From the NCBI RefSeq assembly GCF_014200495.1, contig NZ_JACHBY010000005.1:310001-374000 (forward strand): a stretch of 64,000 bases of DNA, read 5' to 3'. Positions 28,520 through 37,062 of this stretch are shown in pieces; the stretch's first letter is position 1, and each line of letters opens with the position of its first letter. The stretch is from Mucilaginibacter geliditolerans (GTDB lineage: Bacteria > Bacteroidota > Bacteroidia > Sphingobacteriales > Sphingobacteriaceae). The position numbers and the translations under genes are program-made. The notes under the pieces were generated by a model that was not told the origin of the DNA, did no database searches, and saw only the letters and a program-made list of their open reading frames with translations.

Positions 28520-28806
28520 TCAGGTAGAGCGGTTTGGGTGATAAATTTGAACACCCAGTTGAACACAGTAGTAAAAATATAGCCCGATAAATGAAATTTC
28601 AGTTCCAGTGTTTGGTGGTTGTCCCAAAGCGTTGTAAATAGTTGCAGTATGAGGTACTTAGTTTATTCCCGGTCGCGAAGACGATGAAAAGCATGAATAT
28701 AAAGCACCTCTTTGTAACGTTCGTGAATTTCACCGAACGCATTACAACCATCCTGTTGCATAAGTAGATCTAATTCATAATTAGAAAGATCGTCTAACTT
28801 CAGTAT
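28520..28806 (-). pseudogene. ECF sigma factor remnant
   Basis: On the - strand a frame from 28803 reads LKLDDLSNYELDLLMQQDG and later YKEVLYIHAFHRLRDRE, then stops at 28663. This aligns with the sigma factor at 526 (YSKLTDQELAALLNEGD, YKYILYAHAVNKTRDRE). After a frame change it continues QLFTTLWDNHQTLELKFHLS and GYIFTTVFNW, matching the region 2 end of that protein. The expected start codon is ATA, and region 4 is missing. It ends just before the DUF1735 lipoprotein gene, so a third sigma-controlled locus has decayed here. Confidence 0.8.
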
Positions 28807-29301
28807 GGGCTAAATAACTGATAATCAAATTTAAACAAAAAAAAATATATCATTTCAATAATTTATTAAAATTATTCCGGGCATCGGTACGAATAATGTT
28901 AATGTATATTCCGCCCATTAGCGTCTTCCTAAAAGAAAAAACGCCATAAAAGACACCAATAAATTTTGAAGGGTTTTGAAAGAGTTACAGACAGATTCGG
29001 CCTCATTCGGTGTGTTTTTGTACACCGTCATCATTATTCTATCCGTATTATCTCTTTTTGTGATCTTAATGGCGACCCTATTGCCGAACATTACCTGCTT
29101 TAAGCAAATTTTCAATTTGGAAATTTCCTTTTCATTTTGATAGTGGCAATCCAATTTTTATCGATAAGTATTTTATTCGTTTTTATAATAATTATCTGAT
29201 TTTCAACTATATAAAATTTATTGAAGTTAATGATAGAATGCTGGCATCCTTTAGGCTGCCTCTACCTAATGAATCGGTCTTATGCCGGTCGTGCTTCAAA
29301 A
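28807..29301. other. Intergenic stretch without a supported gene
   Basis: This roughly 500-bp stretch is AT-rich. A 78-codon frame on the - strand (28918-29154) has a plausible composition but no recognisable motif, no good start region and no neighbour logic, so I leave it uncalled. The region holds the 5' flank of the acyl carrier protein gene. Confidence 0.4.
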
Positions 29302-29595
29302 ATGGATGATATAAATGTAAAAATACACCAATTTATCAAGGATAGATTAGGTATCGACGAATCTGCTATAACAAACAATGCTTCATTTTATGATGATCTT
29401 AATGTGGATTCCTTAGATTTTTGTGAACTTATTGTTGATATTGAAAAGGAATTTGACATGACTATCCCGGATGATATGTATGAAAAGTTTACAACGGTAG
29501 GTTCATTGATTAATTACGTATTTAAGCAAACGAACTTAAAAACATCAAAAGAGCCCGAAATGAGTACCGTTTTGGAAGAACGGATAGCTTCTTAG
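29302..29595 (+). CDS. Acyl carrier protein (orphan)
   Basis: This 97-residue acidic helical protein has the 4'-phosphopantetheine attachment motif DSLD in FYDDLNVDSLDFCELIV (serine at about residue 37) and the following helix DIEKEFDMTIPDD. It would carry acyl groups in fatty-acid or secondary-metabolite assembly after modification by a PPTase. The ATG at 29302 is chosen because homologues start MDDI...; the frame upstream (from 29221) looks non-coding. It is longer than the housekeeping ACP by a C-terminal tail, and no synthase, KAS or PPTase gene lies near it. Its partner is therefore elsewhere, or the gene is a stray left by rearrangement between IS-end-like remnants. Confidence 0.85.
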   Translation: MDDINVKIHQFIKDRLGIDESAITNNASFYDDLNVDSLDFCELIVDIEKEFDMTIPDDMYEKFTTVGSLINYVFKQTNLKTSKEPEMSTVLEERIAS

Positions 29596-29648
29596 AGCTC
29601 AAAATCCAATTGTGACCAAAGGTCTCCATTTGGTCTTATATTGGGTAT

Positions 29649-29814
29649 TACGGCAGGCTTGACAAGGCTATTCCGTTCGCTTTAGAGCATCGAGTTGTGT
29701 TAATAAGAAGGAAAATCGCAATTAACACTCAAGAAGTTGATGTGGTCAAAGTGTTCCGGGAATGCCTATTTGTAGTTTTCGGAATGAGGTGGTCAATGGC
29801 TCCGGAATATCCAC
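29649..29814 (+). repeat. Degenerate IS-end-like repeat, copy 3
   Basis: This copy is about 166 bp. It ends with TTCGGAATGAGGTGGTCAAT then GGCTCCGGAATATCCAC, and aligns along its whole length with 35672-35842. In both, an upstream part reads as a short peptide-like frame (RLDKAIPFALEH here, RLDQAVPCALEH there), which may be the tail of a transposase gene or coincidence. It lies between the ACP gene and the PepSY operon. Confidence 0.6.
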
Positions 29815-29920
29815 GGTATCTCTGTCAGGCTCTAAACCACTAACCAGCAAGGCCAATAAGCCAACTGAATAAGTATAGGATTCGATTTTGCAATAGGCCA
29901 AGCCGATTTTTTCAGTAGTA

Positions 29921-31051
29921 TTAGAGTGTGATTTTGTTAGAAAGCTTCAGCTTAAGTTTCTTTTGTTTTCCAAGCCACATCAGGAAACCTGTTACAGGCA
30001 AGCTTGCTGTAAACAATGCAGTAAACAGATATAATAATTTAGTAGGCCAGCCCAAAAGGCTGCCGGTATGTATCGTTAAGATCATTCTTCGTATCTTATC
30101 GCCTGTGGTCAATTTGCTGTATGGTAAGGTGCTCAGCAGCTTGCCGGTATGGCTGTCAAAATAAGCGGCGTCAATCTGCCTAACTCTACTTGCTTCCGGT
30201 TCTTTTTGTACGGTTACTGCCAATGCACCTTTTGCCGGAATGTTAAAAGCAACTGAACCCGGATAAGGATAAATACTATCTGTTTGAACAATCATGGCCT
30301 GATAGATACCTGGTATTATCTTTTTGCCTTTGGCGATATTTTTAATTTTATCACTTTTCTCCGTTTTCTTTCCATCTGCCAGCTGATAAATAAGGCGGTC
30401 AGCCCAATCATAGCTCCATACAAAACCGGTTAAGGTAATGCATAGCAGGATGATGGATAGGTAAAAACCTGTCACGGCATGTAAGTCCCAGTTAAGCCGC
30501 TTGCCCGATGCATTCCATTTAATTTTGAAACGTTGTTTAATGGCGCTTTTATTGGCGGGCCACCAGATGACCAGACCGCTGATCACCATGAAAAGGGTAA
30601 TAGCGCATGATATGCCGGTAATGATTTTACCGGTAGCGCCCAAAAACAAATAACGGTGCAGGCTTCTAACCTGCTGATAAAATAGCTGGGTGTATACGCC
30701 TTTGTAAAGTACCTGTCCATTGTAAGGATTGATGTAAGCAACTTTCAATCCCTTTTCCCCTTTTGTTCCAATGCGTGCTTCCACACTACGGGTTAGATCT
30801 TGCGGTATGATCAGGCGGCTTACCTGGCTGTTAGCGAAAACAGCATTCGCTGTATGTATAAGGCTGTCTGCCGGCAGGCGCTGGCCTGCCGGTAGTACAA
30901 CCTCTCGTTTATTAAATAAAATAGGTTCCAACTCCTGTTCAAAGGTCAGCAGGCCACCGGTTAAAGCAACAATAATGAGTATAAGGCCAACAGCTAGGCC
31001 GAGCCAAAGATGCATCCAGCCTGTTATCTTTTTAAACTTTTTCATACGCAA
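29921..31051 (-). CDS. PepSY-associated membrane protein (iron-uptake type)
   Basis: This 376-residue inner-membrane protein belongs to the PepSY_TM group. An N-terminal helix (about residues 15-35, MHLWLGLAVGLILIIVALTG) is followed by a periplasmic PepSY-containing segment, further helices near 140-165 and 200-220, and a C-terminal helix near 335-360. Conserved WLGL and HRYLFLG-type histidine motifs fit. Members sit beside siderophore receptors and are thought to help ferric-siderophore reduction or periplasmic handling. It lies 32 bp after the TonB receptor stop, so the two form one operon under the Fur-like box at 33528. A start at 31045 (MKKFKK) is also possible. Confidence 0.88.
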   Translation of the reverse strand: MRMKKFKKITGWMHLWLGLAVGLILIIVALTGGLLTFEQELEPILFNKREVVLPAGQRLPADSLIHTANAVFANSQVSRLIIPQDLTRSVEARIGTKGEKGLKVAYINPYNGQVLYKGVYTQLFYQQVRSLHRYLFLGATGKIITGISCAITLFMVISGLVIWWPANKSAIKQRFKIKWNASGKRLNWDLHAVTGFYLSIILLCITLTGFVWSYDWADRLIYQLADGKKTEKSDKIKNIAKGKKIIPGIYQAMIVQTDSIYPYPGSVAFNIPAKGALAVTVQKEPEASRVRQIDAAYFDSHTGKLLSTLPYSKLTTGDKIRRMILTIHTGSLLGWPTKLLYLFTALFTASLPVTGFLMWLGKQKKLKLKLSNKITL

Positions 31052-31083
31052 CCAGAGTTATAGTAAAGAGTAGAATTCATCCT

Positions 31084-33477
31084 TTAAAACTTAAGTGCCA
31101 GGCTACCAATAAATGTAGCCGGTGCCTGTGGCGTTAACCTTGACGACCACATTTTTTCGCTGGTTATGTTATTCACTTTAATCCCGATCCTGTACTTGCG
31201 TTGATCATAAAAGATGCTTCCATCCAGCGAAGTATATTTTGGGATGATGATCTGGTACTTGTGAGTATTATAATAGTATGAAGAACTACCATAATCACCA
31301 CCAAAACCCACACCCAAACCTTTAAGGTTACCGTGGGTCATAGTGTAGCTTACCCACAGGTTAACCGTATTAGGTGAACCCGATTGTGCAGGGCGTAACC
31401 CATTTACAGTTGAATCGGCTTTAGTAAGTTTGCTATCGTTATAAGCATAACCGGCAATTATATTCAGCCCATCCATAGGGTTTGCTGTAATGTCAACCTC
31501 GACACCTTTGCTGAGCTGGGTACCGTTTTGAATAGCATATTGGGAATTGTTAGGGTCGGGCCTTATTACATTGGATATAGAAATATCATAGTAGCTAACA
31601 GTACCAACCAGGCGATGATCAAAAAGGTCCGCTTTTGCACCAAATTCAATTTGATTGCCAGACTCCGGTTTGATCGGCGTGATCAAATCTCCATTTGCGG
31701 CTACACCACTCTGGTTGAAAAAGCCGTTCATATAATTGCCGAATAATGAAAGTCGGTCTTGTATAACCTCATACACCAGGCCCATTTTGGGCGATAAAGC
31801 GGTTTGTCCATAAGGGCCGGCCTGCACACCGCCTGCACCTATTCCCCCGGCAGTGACGCCGGTGGTAATATTATATACCCCATTGTATTGATAACGGTCA
31901 ATCCTTAAACTGGCCATAGCCAGCAAGCGATCAGTAATGTTAAAAACATCCGAAGCGTAAGCTGCATAAGTATCATCACTATTGTACTCCTTACGTAATG
32001 TTCCTTTGCTGCTTAACGAATCGATTTTGAACTGGCAGATACGATAAGTAGCAGAAGGATGGACAAAATTTTCAACCGGCGGATTTACCGTAATGCGATC
32101 GAAGTTGTTGAAATTGTGATAAAAATCTGCCCCGATTACTACACGGTTTCGGTGCGAACCGATTTTAAAGTCGCCTATGAAATTTTGCTGCAAATCGGTG
32201 GCTATGAACGAGGTATTACCCGTAATTACCTGTGGCGTAATAGTTGAATCCGTTTTACCAACTAATGCTGTTATATCACCATTAATGGTTGATCGGGCAC
32301 GCGAAATAATAGTTTGCGAATTCCACCCGGCAGAGATCTTATAATTGAGCTGCGCAAATATATTGAGCATTTGCGTGGTATAAGCCAGATCATTACTCAT
32401 AAAAGTTTTGTTGTAAGGGAATCGCATATCTGCAATGGATGCAGTACCCGCATTTGCACCACCTGTAAAGGGCTGAAAACGTACAACAGAGGTGGCTTTA
32501 GCTTGCTCAAATTCCGCCTCTACCTTCAGGGAAAGTCTATCAGTAACCTGATAAAAAAAGCTTGGTGCCAAACTGAAGTTATTATCAAAGCCCTGATCCT
32601 GAAAACTTCTTTGAAAAGTAGTTGCCCCATCTAAACGGAATAAAGCCGTTCTATCTGCATTTGCGGGTGTGTTTACATCAAAAGTAAGGCGGTTATAATC
32701 CCAACTTCCGCCATAATAGGCAACCTCGCCGCCAGAACCATTATAAGGCTCTTTAGTTACACGGTTAAATAAACCTCCAAAGCTGCTGGAAATATTGGTG
32801 CCAAACAAAGTAGCTGAGGGGCCCTTGATCGCTTCAACGCGCTCGAGGTTAGCATTGTCTATCTCTGAGAATGCTGCACCGGCTACACCGTTACGGGCGT
32901 TAGGTTCTGTTTCAAAGCCTCTCGAAAAAAATGTAACCCTGCCCTGGTTAGCTACCATCGGAACGCCTGCGCCAGGTATATCTTTACCAACGTCATTCAG
33001 GCTGACTGCCATTTGCTCCTCGAGCAATTCTTTTGGCACTACATTATATACCTGCGGGTTTTCTATATTCTTTAAAGGCAGGCGTGCTACGTAAATACTT
33101 TCCTTGTTTGCAAATTTGCTGTTTTTATCTTCAATAGTTACTTCCTGTAAGGCAAGAACGTTTTCTTTAGTAAACTGATAATTCAGCGTATCTGTCTGCC
33201 CCGCAATTACAACAGCCTTAAGGTTTACTTCAGGAGCGCCCAATACCTGTATTTTAATGGTATAGCTGCCGGCGGCGATATTGTTAAAGTTGTACCTGCC
33301 GGTATCATTGGTCAATGTGTTTTTACCCGAATGTACTATTGATACGGATGCAGATGCTAACGGTTTTCCATCAACCATGGTAATCTTACCGGTAATTTGT
33401 CCGGTACTTTGTGCGGATGCATTAAAACTAATTATTGGTAAAATAAAGACGAGGAGGTTAAATAGAAGTTTCATCAA
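31084..33477 (-). CDS. TonB-dependent siderophore receptor
   Basis: This 797-residue outer-membrane receptor has a signal peptide with cleavage near NASAQ. An N-terminal carboxypeptidase-regulatory-like domain spans about 25-110 (GKITMVDGKPLASASVSIVH), and the plug domain about 125-240 (VPKELLEEQMAVSLNDVGKD, VEAIKGPSATLFG). The beta-barrel has the siderophore-receptor features LSPKMGLVYEV and QIEFGAKADLFD and ends in FIGSLALKF. It should import a ferric siderophore with TonB energy. The PepSY membrane protein follows on the same transcript. A palindrome resembling a Fur box overlaps its promoter region, so iron repression is expected. Confidence 0.92.
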   Translation of the reverse strand: MMKLLFNLLVFILPIISFNASAQSTGQITGKITMVDGKPLASASVSIVHSGKNTLTNDTGRYNFNNIAAGSYTIKIQVLGAPEVNLKAVVIAGQTDTLNYQFTKENVLALQEVTIEDKNSKFANKESIYVARLPLKNIENPQVYNVVPKELLEEQMAVSLNDVGKDIPGAGVPMVANQGRVTFFSRGFETEPNARNGVAGAAFSEIDNANLERVEAIKGPSATLFGTNISSSFGGLFNRVTKEPYNGSGGEVAYYGGSWDYNRLTFDVNTPANADRTALFRLDGATTFQRSFQDQGFDNNFSLAPSFFYQVTDRLSLKVEAEFEQAKATSVVRFQPFTGGANAGTASIADMRFPYNKTFMSNDLAYTTQMLNIFAQLNYKISAGWNSQTIISRARSTINGDITALVGKTDSTITPQVITGNTSFIATDLQQNFIGDFKIGSHRNRVVIGADFYHNFNNFDRITVNPPVENFVHPSATYRICQFKIDSLSSKGTLRKEYNSDDTYAAYASDVFNITDRLLAMASLRIDRYQYNGVYNITTGVTAGGIGAGGVQAGPYGQTALSPKMGLVYEVIQDRLSLFGNYMNGFFNQSGVAANGDLITPIKPESGNQIEFGAKADLFDHRLVGTVSYYDISISNVIRPDPNNSQYAIQNGTQLSKGVEVDITANPMDGLNIIAGYAYNDSKLTKADSTVNGLRPAQSGSPNTVNLWVSYTMTHGNLKGLGVGFGGDYGSSSYYYNTHKYQIIIPKYTSLDGSIFYDQRKYRIGIKVNNITSEKMWSSRLTPQAPATFIGSLALKF

Positions 33478-33512
33478 TCAACATATATAAGTTAGTGTGT
33501 AGTATACACCGG

Positions 33513-33546
33513 CAAATATAGATCATTATTTATAATTAGTCTAAAT
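33513..33546 (-). promoter_or_regulatory. Probable promoter with Fur-like box for the siderophore receptor operon
   Basis: On the - strand a TATATTTG box (33513-33520) fits the Bacteroidota -7 consensus TAnnTTTG. Just upstream, ATTTAGACTAATTATAAAT (33528-33546) is a 19-bp imperfect palindrome with ATTTA/TAAAT ends, like many Fur boxes. Placement between the promoter elements would allow iron-dependent repression. The binding protein is inferred. Confidence 0.55.
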
Positions 33547-33944
33547 AAAATGTGCCGGAAATTGCATGGTTATTTTATATAGGCGGTTATCAACCCGCCC
33601 AAAAATGGCTTAAAGACCGCAAAGGACGAAAGTGCAAACGACTTAATAAAAGATAACTCAGGTTTAAAATAATCTTGTTATTTGCTGTGTTTCAAATAAT
33701 GTATAACACATTCTTAGTTTTAGATATAGAAGAATAGCAATACAATTTAAGGTATCAATATCGCAGTTGGGACAAGATCAAATTCTTAACCTAACAGCTT
33801 AAATCAAATATAGCTTAGACTGGAAATTTTACAAGGAGATCAACTTGTTATATTTTTATAAATTGAAAAAGCATTTTCATTTTATAATTTTTAAATTATA
33901 AAACTTAATAGTTTTAACTTTATCTTTGCAATGTTAAAGTTAAA

Positions 33945-34110
33945 CTTAACAAAAAACCCTGAAGCGGCTAACTTCAGGGCAATGAATACAAAATCTTCGT
34001 GGATAAAGTCACAACATTGACTCAGACCTCTGATATGATTTAAGGTTAAAAAGGCCTTCTTGTCGTATTGGAGGTTTTCCTTTTGTATCTTCAACAAAAG
34101 TATATAAATA
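33945..34110 (-). ncRNA. Candidate small transcript with its own terminator
   Basis: A strong intrinsic terminator (CCCTGAAG at 33957-33964 pairing with CTTCAGGG at 33972-33979, then TTTTTT) reads on the - strand but has no called gene before it. About 120 bp upstream, TACTTTTG fits the -7 consensus. The RNA would be about 150 nt. It contains a short frame (KIQKENLQYDKKAFLTLNHI then RGLSQCCDFIH) with no ATG near its beginning, so a leaderless small peptide or a non-coding RNA are both possible. The rest of 33547-33944 shows nothing I can identify. Confidence 0.35.
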
Positions 34111-34226
34111 AAAAACCACAAATACCGCTTACGGATATAATGTTAATAAATAGCAGATTTTAACTAGATTTTTGTTAATTAAAATGCTTTTCTCAGTAAG
34201 TTTTTATAAAGTATACTAAATAAAAA

Positions 34227-34253
34227 AAATGCCCGGTGATTAGTCGGGCATTT
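34227..34253 (-). terminator. Terminator of the 34275 gene
   Basis: AAATGCCCG and CGGGCATTT pair perfectly around a 9-nt loop and are flanked by T-rich DNA on the - strand. It lies 21 bp past the stop of the 153-residue gene. Confidence 0.75.
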
Positions 34254-34274
34254 ATAGTTATATACTACTTAGTC

Positions 34275-34736
34275 CTAATCCTTAGGATTAACTCCTTGTT
34301 TTCTAAACTCTTCGAGTACGAAAAAAAGCTCATACGGTAAATAATCCGATTCATTTTCAAGTAATATCATTTTAGCGATTACTTTGACGTTGACTTTTTC
34401 CTGATTTATGGCATACTCCATGATAAGAAATTCACCATCATATCTGCAATGATATTTTTCTCGTTTGAAAGTTGTAGGATTTACTTTATATAAAAAAACA
34501 CTCTTACCCGTATATTTTACAGCATCTTCAATTACCTGATGCGCTTCTAATTGATTCATTACTTTTGGTTTAAGTTTTAAAAAATAAGATAGTTCTTCGA
34601 ATATAATATACTTGATTAAACGAACAAATTTTATGAACAGAAATCTGCTTTGTTTTTGTGTGTAATAGCTTAGCTTTTTATAGTAGTAATAGGTGTCTTT
34701 TATCTTGGTAATCAGTGACTTTAAGTAATTTTTCAT
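34275..34736 (-). CDS. Hypothetical protein, 153 residues
   Basis: I do not recognise this protein. The first 50 residues are very basic and tyrosine-rich (IKDTYYYYKKLSYYTQKQ). From the internal methionine at residue 60 (MNQLEAHQVIEDAVKYTG) the composition becomes that of a normal small soluble alpha/beta protein, so 34559 is a plausible alternative start giving about 94 residues. It lies 46 bp after the YD-repeat-like gene on the same strand and has its own terminator. The order of a repeat protein followed by a small soluble protein resembles toxin/immunity pairs, but nothing in the sequence proves that. Confidence 0.6.
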   Translation of the reverse strand: MKNYLKSLITKIKDTYYYYKKLSYYTQKQSRFLFIKFVRLIKYIIFEELSYFLKLKPKVMNQLEAHQVIEDAVKYTGKSVFLYKVNPTTFKREKYHCRYDGEFLIMEYAINQEKVNVKVIAKMILLENESDYLPYELFFVLEEFRKQGVNPKD

Positions 34737-34782
34737 ACTTAAAATATAACATAGATGGGCTTATTTTTAAAGATTATTCCTT

Positions 34783-35670
34783 TTAATAATACTCAATTTG
34801 TCTTTCAACTAAATATTCACTGCCAGTATCACCTGTAGCGAAAATATCTCTGTATTCTTGCTTTATCCAATTACCCATATTATCATAGGTTGAAAAATCA
34901 TACTTGTCTGTGTTTACTAAAACCGGATTGCTATTTTTATCATATGAATATGTAAATATCTCATTATTGTGTCCGGTATAATTTGCAACGCTACCGTAAT
35001 CATAAACATATTCAAGCATACTTATATTACCTCTATCTGCTTTATCAACCTTTACAATCCGACCTTTGGAATTGTAAGAATATTTAACCGCTTCTATAGA
35101 TTTAGGCTTTTCACTTGCATTAGTTTTAACACAATCAATTTGTCGAAAATGATCATCATAGGTGTAATCATAATGTGCGACAATGCTTTTACCATCTAAT
35201 TTGTAATCTATACTTGAAAGAAACCCGTTATAGTATGTATAAGTATATTCATACCAGTTTCTGAATGTGGATTGAACAAATCCATTTGGTGTCATACAGC
35301 ATTCATAAGCTGAAGTCTTTACTTTATTTCCTTTTGAATCGTAGATATATTTAAATGTCATTTCAGTATAATAAGTCTTGTTATCTCCTTTCCTATATTG
35401 AGTGGTAACATTTAATGCTTGAATAGTGGTCAAATTACCCTTTAAATCAAAGCTGTAAATTTTCTTACTTTTTAATTTCTTATTTGGCTTGTCGGTATAT
35501 TTTTCAATTAATGAATAAATGGTTTCTGTTATGGATTTGACATTACCTTTTAAATGATTTACTATTAAATCATTCTTTCCAGCAGTTTCAAATTTGTCAT
35601 ATATAATTGATTCTTGTGCATGAGCGAATTGTAACGAAAATAGAATTAAGCAAAGACTGATTATGGTAAT
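34783..35670 (-). pseudogene. YD/RHS-repeat-like secreted protein, 5' end lost
   Basis: The frame is open from 35670 and encodes about 295 residues. It begins inside a signal peptide: ITIISLCLILFS, then LQFAHAQE as cleavage region. The body is made of tyrosine-rich beta repeats like those of RHS/YD proteins (YDSKGNKVKTSAYE, YSYNSKGRIVKV, YSYDKNSNPVLV, YDNMGNWIKQEY). No ATG, GTG or TTG exists in frame before the signal peptide, because homology to the IS-end-like remnant starts at 35672. Start codon and promoter were therefore replaced. Only a TTG at 35433 could restart translation, without the signal. It is too short to be a polymorphic-toxin RHS core. Confidence 0.65.
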
Positions 35671-35671
35671 T

Positions 35672-35842
35672 GGACATTCCGTGAGGCTTGATCAGGCTGT
35701 TCCGTGCGCTTTGGAGCATGGGTTTGTGTTTGTAAGAAAGAAAATTGCAATTAACAACCAATCGATTAACATGGTCAAAGTGTTTCGGAATTAACTGTTT
35801 GCTATTCTGGAACAACGTGGTTAATGGCTCCGGAATGTCCAA
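35672..35842 (+). repeat. Degenerate IS-end-like repeat, copy 4
   Basis: This copy is about 171 bp. It contains AACATGGTCAAAGTGTTTCG and ends GTGGTTAATGGCTCCGGAAT then GTCCA. It aligns with 29649-29814 throughout. Its left edge coincides with the point where the YD-repeat-like gene loses its start codon. A terminator and a tRNA-end-like sequence follow on the right. Confidence 0.65.
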
Positions 35843-35852
35843 TTTATTAAGT

Positions 35853-35888
35853 AAAAACGCCGTTCTCTTGTAAGAAAACGGCGTTTTT
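35853..35888. terminator. Bidirectional terminator-like hairpin
   Basis: AAAAACGCCGTT and AACGGCGTTTTT pair perfectly over 12 bp with a 12-nt loop, and have A/T runs on both sides. The tRNA-3'-end-like AGTAGCCCGTA follows with no gap, the same hairpin-then-tRNA-end order as at 39152-39209 and 60328-60375. Confidence 0.75.
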
Positions 35889-35899
35889 AGTAGCCCGTA
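35889..35899 (-). other. Short tRNA-Glu 3'-end-like sequence, possible old attachment site
   Basis: AGTAGCCCGTA is identical to 11 bp at the 3' end of the tRNA-Glu gene (60362-60372) and to 39186-39196, in the same orientation and again preceded by a hairpin. Eleven bases alone could be chance; the repeated context raises the odds that it is a relic of an earlier integration. Confidence 0.35.
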
Positions 35900-35988
35900 A
35901 TCTACAAAACCTGAACTTTTTCGAGAGTGATTTAAGGCTTGCAGCAGCTATAAATGATGATATAATAGCTACTGAATAGCATTTAAAA

Positions 35989-36011
35989 CCCGGTTTTAAA
36001 AAAAGACCGGG
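35989..36011 (-). terminator. Terminator of the ABC export operon
   Basis: CCCGGT and ACCGGG pair around an A/T loop; on the - strand TTTTAAAT follows. It lies about 85 bp past the stop of the permease gene. Confidence 0.6.
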
Positions 36012-36093
36012 CTTTATTATTGTTGTTCGGTTTACGTTGTCAAAGGGTTGTTAGGTGATTTACCTTTTCCCTGTAAATGTTCTTCAACATTAT

Positions 36094-37062
36094 TTAACTG
36101 CGTATTTCCCGACGCATAAACAGGTAATAAGCAAGCGCAAAACACCCTACCGTTGATGCCATTAAACCGCTTACTTGCGGCCAAACAATCATAACACTTT
36201 CCTTAAACGGCAGCGGCGCTGGTATGGCACCCGCCATTTGCTCCATTGTTACCGGGCCCAGGCTGCGAACCGACGGCATCAGCAAAGTGGTAACGGCATC
36301 TGAGTAAAGTTGATTCGGGGCGACGCGTTGCAGATTCAAAATAAGATCATTATACCTGATAATTTCGGCTTGGGTAAGATAAGCCGGATCGGGCAATGAG
36401 GACTTGACAATAAGGTTAATGATAATCTGGTAAAATATCGTAAAGAACAACCAGATCCCGATGGCCGTAAGCGCGGAAGTTGCCGCTTGCTTAAACAGGA
36501 TGGAAAGCATGATAGATAAACTCAACCAAAAAGCCACATAAGCAATAGTGATCACAATAAACCCCAGTATGCGAAGCAGTTCCTGCGGCTCCATGCGCAC
36601 ACCAGTCAGTACTAATCCGCCGCCTATCATCAGCAGAGCCAATGCAAAAAACAAACCGCTAACGATAACCAAGGCGCTCACAAATTTGGCCAGCAGCAAA
36701 TTATCCCGGTAGATGGGCTGCGCCATCAGACGGGTTAAGGTACCACTGTTTTGCTCGGAATTGACCGCATCGAACCCTAAACTGATACCCAGCAACGGTG
36801 CCAGAAAACTCAGGAACACATGAAATGGTGGGATGGAATTATCGGTTGTGGTTAACAACTTCAGATATAAAAAAAGATGATCCGGATCTTTGGTATTTCC
36901 TATTGCTGATTTAATATTAGCCAGCGATACGTACATCGCGGCGATAAAAGTAAGAACAATAAGCGCAATAAGTATGCTGAAGCGCCAGCTGCGTATATGA
37001 TCCGCTATTTCCTTATGAACCATAACACCAAAAGGCCCTGGATCAGGAGATTGACTTTTCAT
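36094..37062 (-). CDS. ABC transporter permease (ABC-2/NosY type)
   Basis: This roughly 322-residue inner-membrane protein has about six hydrophobic helices (for example FSILIALIVLTFIAAMY, LVIVSGLFFALALLMIGGG and ALTAIGIWLFFTIFYQI). A periplasmic loop follows the first helix, and NSEQNSGTLTRLMAQPIYRD is the typical ABC-2 coupling segment. It should form a transporter with the ATPase encoded just before it. The longer frame begins at 37140, but the ATG at 37062 (MKSQSPDPG) fits better because it overlaps the ATPase gene by 20 bp rather than 98. The substrate is unknown; similar sets move lipids, copper-site factors or drugs. Confidence 0.88.
   Translation of the reverse strand: MKSQSPDPGPFGVMVHKEIADHIRSWRFSILIALIVLTFIAAMYVSLANIKSAIGNTKDPDHLFLYLKLLTTTDNSIPPFHVFLSFLAPLLGISLGFDAVNSEQNSGTLTRLMAQPIYRDNLLLAKFVSALVIVSGLFFALALLMIGGGLVLTGVRMEPQELLRILGFIVITIAYVAFWLSLSIMLSILFKQAATSALTAIGIWLFFTIFYQIIINLIVKSSLPDPAYLTQAEIIRYNDLILNLQRVAPNQLYSDAVTTLLMPSVRSLGPVTMEQMAGAIPAPLPFKESVMIVWPQVSGLMASTVGCFALAYYLFMRREIRS

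Noticed and set aside
28918..29154. 78-codon frame on the - strand
   Set aside because: No motif, no good start context and no conserved neighbour; composition alone is not enough.
33891..34121. 76-codon frame on the - strand
   Set aside because: It runs straight through a strong terminator hairpin, so it cannot be translated as a whole; only its middle part could belong to a small transcript.
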